From Spartobacteria bacterium (lineage in GTDB: Bacteria > Verrucomicrobiota > Verrucomicrobiia > Chthoniobacterales > UBA10450): a stretch of DNA of 64,000 nt. Below, one piece after another: positions 61,602-64,000 of the stretch. Numbering within the stretch: the first letter of the stretch is position 1; every line of letters begins with the position of its first letter. Below the pieces are notes generated by a model. That model ran no database searches, had not been told where the DNA came from, and worked only from the letters and a program-made list of their open reading frames with translations. The position numbers and the translations under genes were made by a program. Location of the stretch: positions 186,001 to 250,000 of the forward strand of contig JAJPGZ010000010.1 of the NCBI GenBank assembly GCA_021325495.1, written 5' to 3'.

Positions 61602-64000
61602 TCGGTCACCGTGATCTTTCCGCCGACGCCGCGGCCTTTGACGTTGCGATCGTACATCGACTCCGCAAACACCGGCGGCACGACAAAGGAGCCGCGATTG
61701 CACGATTTGATTTGGTAATCGATCTCGAGCGCGTTCGAAGGCGCCGTCACGAAAAACACGGCGCGATCTTCGCGAACATCGACATAATCGACGCCGCGAA
61801 TTCCACACGGGCCCGTGCGCGCCGATGAATCGACAATTTCAAATCCACCCGGCAAAAGATCGACAATCGCCACGTTCGAGATCGACGCGCGTTGCAAACT
61901 GCGCACATGCAAACGCACCCGCACCGTTTCGCCGAGATGCGTTTGTGCAACCGGCTTGTTATCTTTACCGAGCAGCTCACGGTAAACTTCGAGACCGTTT
62001 GCGAGCTTCTCGTTAGGCAATTGTCGATCAAACCCGGCTTCGACCACTTGAAAGAACGCGCCCGGCCCGCTTAATTTTCGATTGCTCGCGAACCGCAGCG
62101 TCTTGGCATTCGCGGAAAATTCCGATTGCAGCAGCGGCTTCGCTCCGTTCGTGAGATGCGTTTCACTTTTGTCTTTACGCAGTTCCGAGATGGCGAGCTC
62201 AGGCGGGTTTTGCGCGACAGCATGCGAATACGCTTTTAACGCGCGCACCGCATACGCGGCCGAAAGCGTATTGAATTCGCCATCGCCAATCGGCCGCAGA
62301 ATGTTTTCGAATTGCGCCGCGGAGATTTTGCGCAGACGCGCCGGGAATTCGCGCGCCAGCACGGCGATGAATTGCGAATCGGTCCCGAGCGGCTGGCAGA
62401 AATCGTCCCACGCCGCCGACTTGCGATTGTCGATCTTGTAATTGTCGATCAAACGCTCGGCCTCGACATCCTTGTGCAGCAGATGCAGCGCGCCGGCGAG
62501 ATAAGCGGCGGTGATGTCACGCTGCCACGCCTCACGCTCATGTTTCTCCAGCCAGTCGCGCAGATTGAGAATGTAATTGGTCGTGATAACGCCTTGGCGC
62601 GTCAGGATGTAGACGGCGTAGGCAATCGTGCGGGCTTCCGAAAAATTTCCCGGCTCGCGGGCCGCCACCTTTTGCAGATTGCGCAGACCGCTCGCGAAGG
62701 TCTCGTTAGGCGGCGCGAACCCGGCGGCTTTCGCTTCGCTCAGAAAATCCATCACGTAAACCGAGACGAAGCTGATGTTTTCTCCCGTTTCCGGGACCCA
62801 ATAACCAAATGCGCCCTGGTCGTTCTGCCGGCGGCGCAAAACGCCGAAGGTGTATTCGAGTTGTTTGTTTATCTCGGCGCGGCTCAATCCGAAATCGGCT
62901 TCGTCGGCCAGCATCAAACGGCAGAACGCGCCGCTGGTGATTTGCTCGCTGCAACCGAACGGGAAATTTTTGAGATAAACATCGAGACCGCGCGCGAGTC
63001 CGAGCGGCAGCGCGGAGACACTCGCCTCGCGTTTGCTGAATTCGGCGTGCACGTCGCGCGAAATGGAGATGTCGATCTTGTCTTTGAAACTTCCGCTGCG
63101 CACGTCGGTCATGTACGGGACTGGTGGACGCACGCTCAACGTCGCGTGGCGTTTTGTCTCCTGTCCATCCGCGCGCGCGACGAATGCGATTTCGCCCGAC
63201 CCCAGTTTGTCATTCACGCGAAATTTGAAGACGACGCTTTGTTCGCGTCCTTCAGCGATGCGCAGCGTCTGCGTCGATGCGCCTAAGATCGACAATCGCT
63301 CGTTAGGCAGCGCGCGCAGTTCAATCTCCGCAGCCGGCGTGTTGTTCGCCACCGTCACGCCGGCCTCAAATTCGTCGCCTGGGGCCGCCAGCACCGGCAC
63401 ACTTGGCGTAATGACGAACGGTCCGCGGACGAGCGTCTCCTTTTCCGCCGAACCGGTCGCTTCGTTCGCCACGGCCACAGCCATGATTTTCAAAGTGCCG
63501 TCGAAATAATCCGGCACATCGTAAACGACTTCGCGCTTCGTCGTGTCGGCGTCGATGATGCCCGACCAGAAGACGACCGGCTTGTCCGTGATGCGCTTGA
63601 ATGGATTGAGCTTTTGAATGTCGCCGCTGCCGCCGAAAGCGGACAACGAACGGAGCAACGAAAATTCCGGAATGATAAGATCGACAATCTGCGCGGTATC
63701 GACGCGCAGCGCGCATTTTCGGAAATAGAATCCGAGCGGGTCCGGCGTTTTGTAATCGGTTACCTGAAGAATTCCCTCATCGACCGCGAAGACGACGATC
63801 TTCGCTGGCCGGTCCGTTTTGTATCCGATGCGCAACGCTTCGCCCGGTTTGGCTTTCGCCGGCGCGTCGATGTCGATCTTGAGCCGGCGCTTTTCCTTGT
63901 TCGCCGTGAACGGCACAACTCCGTAACTCAACGGACTAACGAAAATTTCTTTCGAATCGAGCGCGCGGACAAACGCGACGTTGATGTAGCCACTGCCTTC
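61598..64000 (-). CDS. bacterial alpha-2-macroglobulin, C-terminal part (gene continues beyond window)
   Basis: The frame remains open to the window edge, so about 800 C-terminal residues are seen. Macroglobulin segments lead to the thioester motif region FPFGCSEQITSGAF (bacterial form of CxEQ), helical toroid (QNDQGAFGYWVPETGENISFVSVYVMDFL) and receptor-domain-like end. It traps proteases in the periplasm by covalent linkage. In many bacteria it pairs with PbpC, as here (4-base overlap), to defend cell-wall repair after membrane breach. The start is not in the window. Confidence 0.93.
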   Translation of the reverse strand, partial: EGSGYINVAFVRALDSKEIFVSPLSYGVVPFTANKEKRRLKIDIDAPAKAKPGEALRIGYKTDRPAKIVVFAVDEGILQVTDYKTPDPLGFYFRKCALRVDTAQIVDLIIPEFSLLRSLSAFGGSGDIQKLNPFKRITDKPVVFWSGIIDADTTKREVVYDVPDYFDGTLKIMAVAVANEATGSAEKETLVRGPFVITPSVPVLAAPGDEFEAGVTVANNTPAAEIELRALPNERLSILGASTQTLRIAEGREQSVVFKFRVNDKLGSGEIAFVARADGQETKRHATLSVRPPVPYMTDVRSGSFKDKIDISISRDVHAEFSKREASVSALPLGLARGLDVYLKNFPFGCSEQITSGAFCRLMLADEADFGLSRAEINKQLEYTFGVLRRRQNDQGAFGYWVPETGENISFVSVYVMDFLSEAKAAGFAPPNETFASGLRNLQKVAAREPGNFSEARTIAYAVYILTRQGVITTNYILNLRDWLEKHEREAWQRDITAAYLAGALHLLHKDVEAERLIDNYKIDNRKSAAWDDFCQPLGTDSQFIAVLAREFPARLRKISAAQFENILRPIGDGEFNTLSAAYAVRALKAYSHAVAQNPPELAISELRKDKSETHLTNGAKPLLQSEFSANAKTLRFASNRKLSGPGAFFQVVEAGFDRQLPNEKLANGLEVYRELLGKDNKPVAQTHLGETVRVRLHVRSLQRASISNVAIVDLLPGGFEIVDSSARTGPCGIRGVDYVDVREDRAVFFVTAPSNALEIDYQIKSCNRGSFVVPPVFAESMYDRNVKGRGVGGKITVTE

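Larger units (their letters stand above)
3204..63308. repeat. Interspersed signal-word family 2: TCGTTAGGC / GCCTAACGA
   Basis: Core octamer counted by hand: CGTTAGGC 28 times, GCCTAACG 20 times. Plus starts include 3204, 3256, 8384, 9736, 10279, 10823, 12641, 18659, 21349, 21724, 25010, 25143, 28676, 29757, 30502, 35054, 36651, 51953, 52891, 53711, 55135, 57813, 59198, 59795, 59870, 62011, 62704, 63301. Reverse starts include 12467, 14022, 18524, 20378, 21403, 24245, 26697, 27755, 30899, 31593, 32976, 37129, 37192, 38444, 41662, 42785, 46935, 49686, 52510, 60300. The word brings AGG or CTA codons, otherwise rare here, into many genes. Confidence 0.85.
485..63881. repeat. Interspersed signal-word family 1: AAGATCGACAW
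   Basis: Hand count: 57 plus copies, 53 minus copies. Plus starts include 485, 501, 1878, 2598, 3227, 5435, 6209, 6927, 7756, 9390, 12420, 12666, 13240, 14316, 16514, 16868, 17411, 17582, 20258, 20273, 23432, 24666, 26712, 27428, 29181, 30808, 31205, 31667, 32074, 32813, 33696, 34383, 34573, 35354, 36380, 38274, 38459, 42852, 43263, 44953, 45709, 46232, 46831, 46952, 47488, 49335, 51912, 52871, 54423, 55724, 57638, 59703, 60523, 61290, 61856, 63285, 63678. The rest are reverse (TGTCGATCTT starting 1906, 3646, 5730, 6038 ... 63871). The eleventh base is A or T in all but one copy (29670). Near-matches differing by one base are also frequent. Confidence 0.95.

Noticed and set aside
60849-61718. 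Long plus-strand frame antisense to pbpC
   Set aside because: It is a shadow of pbpC; its HPEQSEGSR-like segment is the typical translation of the TGTCAT-type repeat.
485-63881. Word 1 as a Chi site or KOPS-type directional signal
   Set aside because: Orientation is nearly even (57 to 53) throughout, with no switch or strand preference; directional signals should be strongly biased.
485-63881. Word 1 as a transcription-factor operator or promoter element
   Set aside because: Most copies are inside coding sequence, far from starts, and at a density far above regulator sites.
1-64000. CRISPR array
   Set aside because: No regularly spaced direct repeats with unique spacers; the repeats seen are dispersed short words or single palindromic elements, and no cas genes are present.

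Overview
The window reads as a GC-rich chromosomal segment of a Verrucomicrobiota-like soil or freshwater bacterium. A Spartobacteria/Chthoniobacterales affiliation is a guess from overall gene style: a VPEPGT (PEP-CTERM) protein, a Phe/Tyr degradation operon, many secreted low-complexity proteins and several hybrid kinases. No rRNA, phage, CRISPR or transposase gene was seen. Two tRNA genes (fMet-CAT, Asn-GTT) sit near 58.0-58.7 kb.

Layout. 0-5 kb: RRM RNA-binding protein, infA, zinc-site protein, fatty-acid desaturase, secreted proteins, a kinase-like protein without ATPase domain. 5-13 kb: YyaL-type thioredoxin protein, TSUP exporter, DUF309, two CNNM/CorC-type proteins, GH15 hydrolase, GNAT. 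13-19 kb: repeat-bearing secreted protein, CDP-paratose-epimerase-like protein, 6-phosphogluconolactonase, MsrA, sulfotransferase, FabG. 19-24 kb: a large phosphorelay kinase coupled to a two-receiver protein. 24-30 kb: oxidoreductase, TPM protein, tmk-holB, secreted protein, EVE protein. 30-41 kb: deacetylase plus a PHP-glycosyltransferase fusion, upp, TreZ, glycogen-debranching enzyme, MscS, L,D-transpeptidase, PEP-CTERM protein. 41-49 kb: an aromatic amino-acid module in which the hydroxylase (phenylalanine to tyrosine) faces an operon hppD-hmgA-folE-PTPS-SDR. That operon can make the tetrahydropterin cofactor of the hydroxylase and carry tyrosine-derived 4-hydroxyphenylpyruvate on to maleylacetoacetate. 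49-64 kb: cyclase-TPR protein, SMP-30 protein, argG, pfkA, D,D-carboxypeptidase, lipoprotein, DUF2062, DUF72, response regulator, pbpC and a window-truncated alpha-2-macroglobulin.

The most unusual signal is not a gene. An 11-bp word, AAGATCGACAW, occurs about 110 times (57 plus, 53 minus by hand count), roughly once per 580 bp, where chance predicts about 0.1. It lies in genes (five of six reading frames) and between them, and often contains start or stop codons. A second word, TCGTTAGGC/GCCTAACGA, occurs about 48 times as its core octamer. Both look like genome-wide signal words comparable to DNA-uptake sequences or the cyanobacterial HIP1 element. Superimposed on them are several palindromic REP/MITE-like elements, some of which supply protein C-termini, a stop codon or part of a membrane anchor.
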